From Bacteroides neonati (GTDB lineage: Bacteria; Bacteroidota; Bacteroidia; Bacteroidales; Bacteroidaceae), in assembly GCF_000499785.1 (NCBI RefSeq), contig NZ_HG726020.1, positions 771,515 through 835,514 of the forward strand: a DNA stretch of 64,000 nucleotides, written 5' to 3'. Under the pieces are notes generated by a model. It made no database searches. It had not been told where the DNA came from and saw only the letters and a list, made by a program, of their open reading frames with translations. The position numbers and the translations under genes were made by a program. Below, one piece after another: positions 63,624-64,000 of this stretch; positions within the stretch are counted from its first letter, which is position 1; each line of letters begins with the position of its first letter.

Positions 63624-64000
63624 TTATTTTTTATCTGCTTCCTTGGTTACGCCAAGCGGAATCTCTGTTTGCGCCTTCTCATTGGGCAATTTCAATGTGT
63701 ACAGCGATGCCTCCATCATGCGTATCAAGTTGCGTTTCATTTTATCGGGCGAATATACAAAAACTTCGGCAGTAATGATACGATTGTTCGCTTTATCCAA
63801 GCGTGTATGCGAAACAAACGGACCTCCCATGAAATCATTCTTCATACGCCATAGTCCGCGAGCCTCGAGTGTATAATCACCTTGCACATTAATCGGACGC
63901 ACATCCGTACGCAACGAGTCGGTCATCATATACATACCTTCTTTTGAACCGGGAATATTGGCTTTCATTACCGAATCGCGTTTATGCACAAAGTATTCTT
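63624..64000 (-). CDS. DUF4837-like protein, 5' end outside the window
   Basis: Only the C-terminal part is visible; the frame is still open at the window edge, so the Met at 63989 need not be the start. The segment has LWRMKNDFMGGPFVSHTRLD and NNRIITAEVFVYSPDKMKRNLIRMMEASLYTL, resembling the DUF4837 lipoprotein family that often precedes pdxA in Bacteroidota. Function unknown. Co-transcribed with pdxA (9-nt gap). Confidence 0.72.
   Translation of the reverse strand, partial: EYFVHKRDSVMKANIPGSKEGMYMMTDSLRTDVRPINVQGDYTLEARGLWRMKNDFMGGPFVSHTRLDKANNRIITAEVFVYSPDKMKRNLIRMMEASLYTLKLPNEKAQTEIPLGVTKEADKK

Overview
The window is chromosomal DNA of a member of the Bacteroidales, most likely a Bacteroides-like gut organism. 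The evidence is a SusC/SusD polysaccharide-utilisation locus with FecI/FecR regulators, GSCFA, DUF4831- and DUF5020-type proteins, a MurF-alanine racemase fusion, IS1380 and IS4 insertion sequences, and promoters of the Bacteroidota type (TAnnTTTG at -7, often TTTG about 20 bp upstream). I cannot name the species from sequence alone.

Layout. 0-7.3 kb (+): end of an unknown gene, then the overlapping KamA-like radical SAM / GSCFA / MurF-Alr genes, then tatA-tatC. 7.3-14.5 kb: a nucleobase permease with a Tsx-like porin (-), a DNA glycosylase and an ArsC/Spx-like protein (+), tRNA-Trp, pyridoxamine kinase with a phosphodiester glycosidase (-), a YbaN-like protein (+), and a three-gene operon of membrane protein, winged-helix regulator and nucleosidase (-). 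15-23 kb is an AT-rich accessory segment: a complete IS1380-family element, a two-gene surface operon (OmpA/TPR outer-membrane protein and collagen-like lipoprotein), and a complete IS4-family element. Both elements have matching inverted repeats and target duplications. 23-35.7 kb is mostly housekeeping: zapB-like, zapA, rny, cutC, a transglutaminase-like lipoprotein, a YfcC transporter, a 45-residue small protein, a C69 dipeptidase, a heparinase II/III-like protein and dinB. 35.9-45 kb (-) is a complete PUL: ECF sigma, FecR anti-sigma, SusC with an STN domain, SusD, a GH18 endoglycosidase and a LamG-type surface lipoprotein. tmRNA lies upstream of it. 46.3-50.3 kb (+) carries a GH3 glycosidase and a lactonase lipoprotein. 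50.3-64 kb is core genome: M23 peptidase, B3/B4 protein, pgeF, obg, adk, hpt, nnr, DUF4831, a PqqD-like protein with an MFS transporter, the sigma54 activator / lptE / TPR / secG operon, pdxA, and a truncated DUF4837-like gene.

How the genes work together. The PUL is a self-contained unit: glycan bound at the surface is imported through SusCD, the STN domain signals to FecR, and the ECF sigma factor is released. The GH18 points to N-glycan-type substrates. The permease/porin pair forms a two-membrane nucleobase uptake route. The sigma54 activator is translationally linked to LptE and SecG, which act in envelope biogenesis.

The least explained features are non-coding. The tmRNA-GH3 intergenic region holds three different arrays of degenerate repeats, all with a 22-bp period, and a fourth 22-bp array lies in the leader of the M23 gene. 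There are also palindromes near 14.5 and 14.9 kb, an apparently leaderless ybaN-like gene, and an IS1380 insertion that separates the surface operon from its own terminator.
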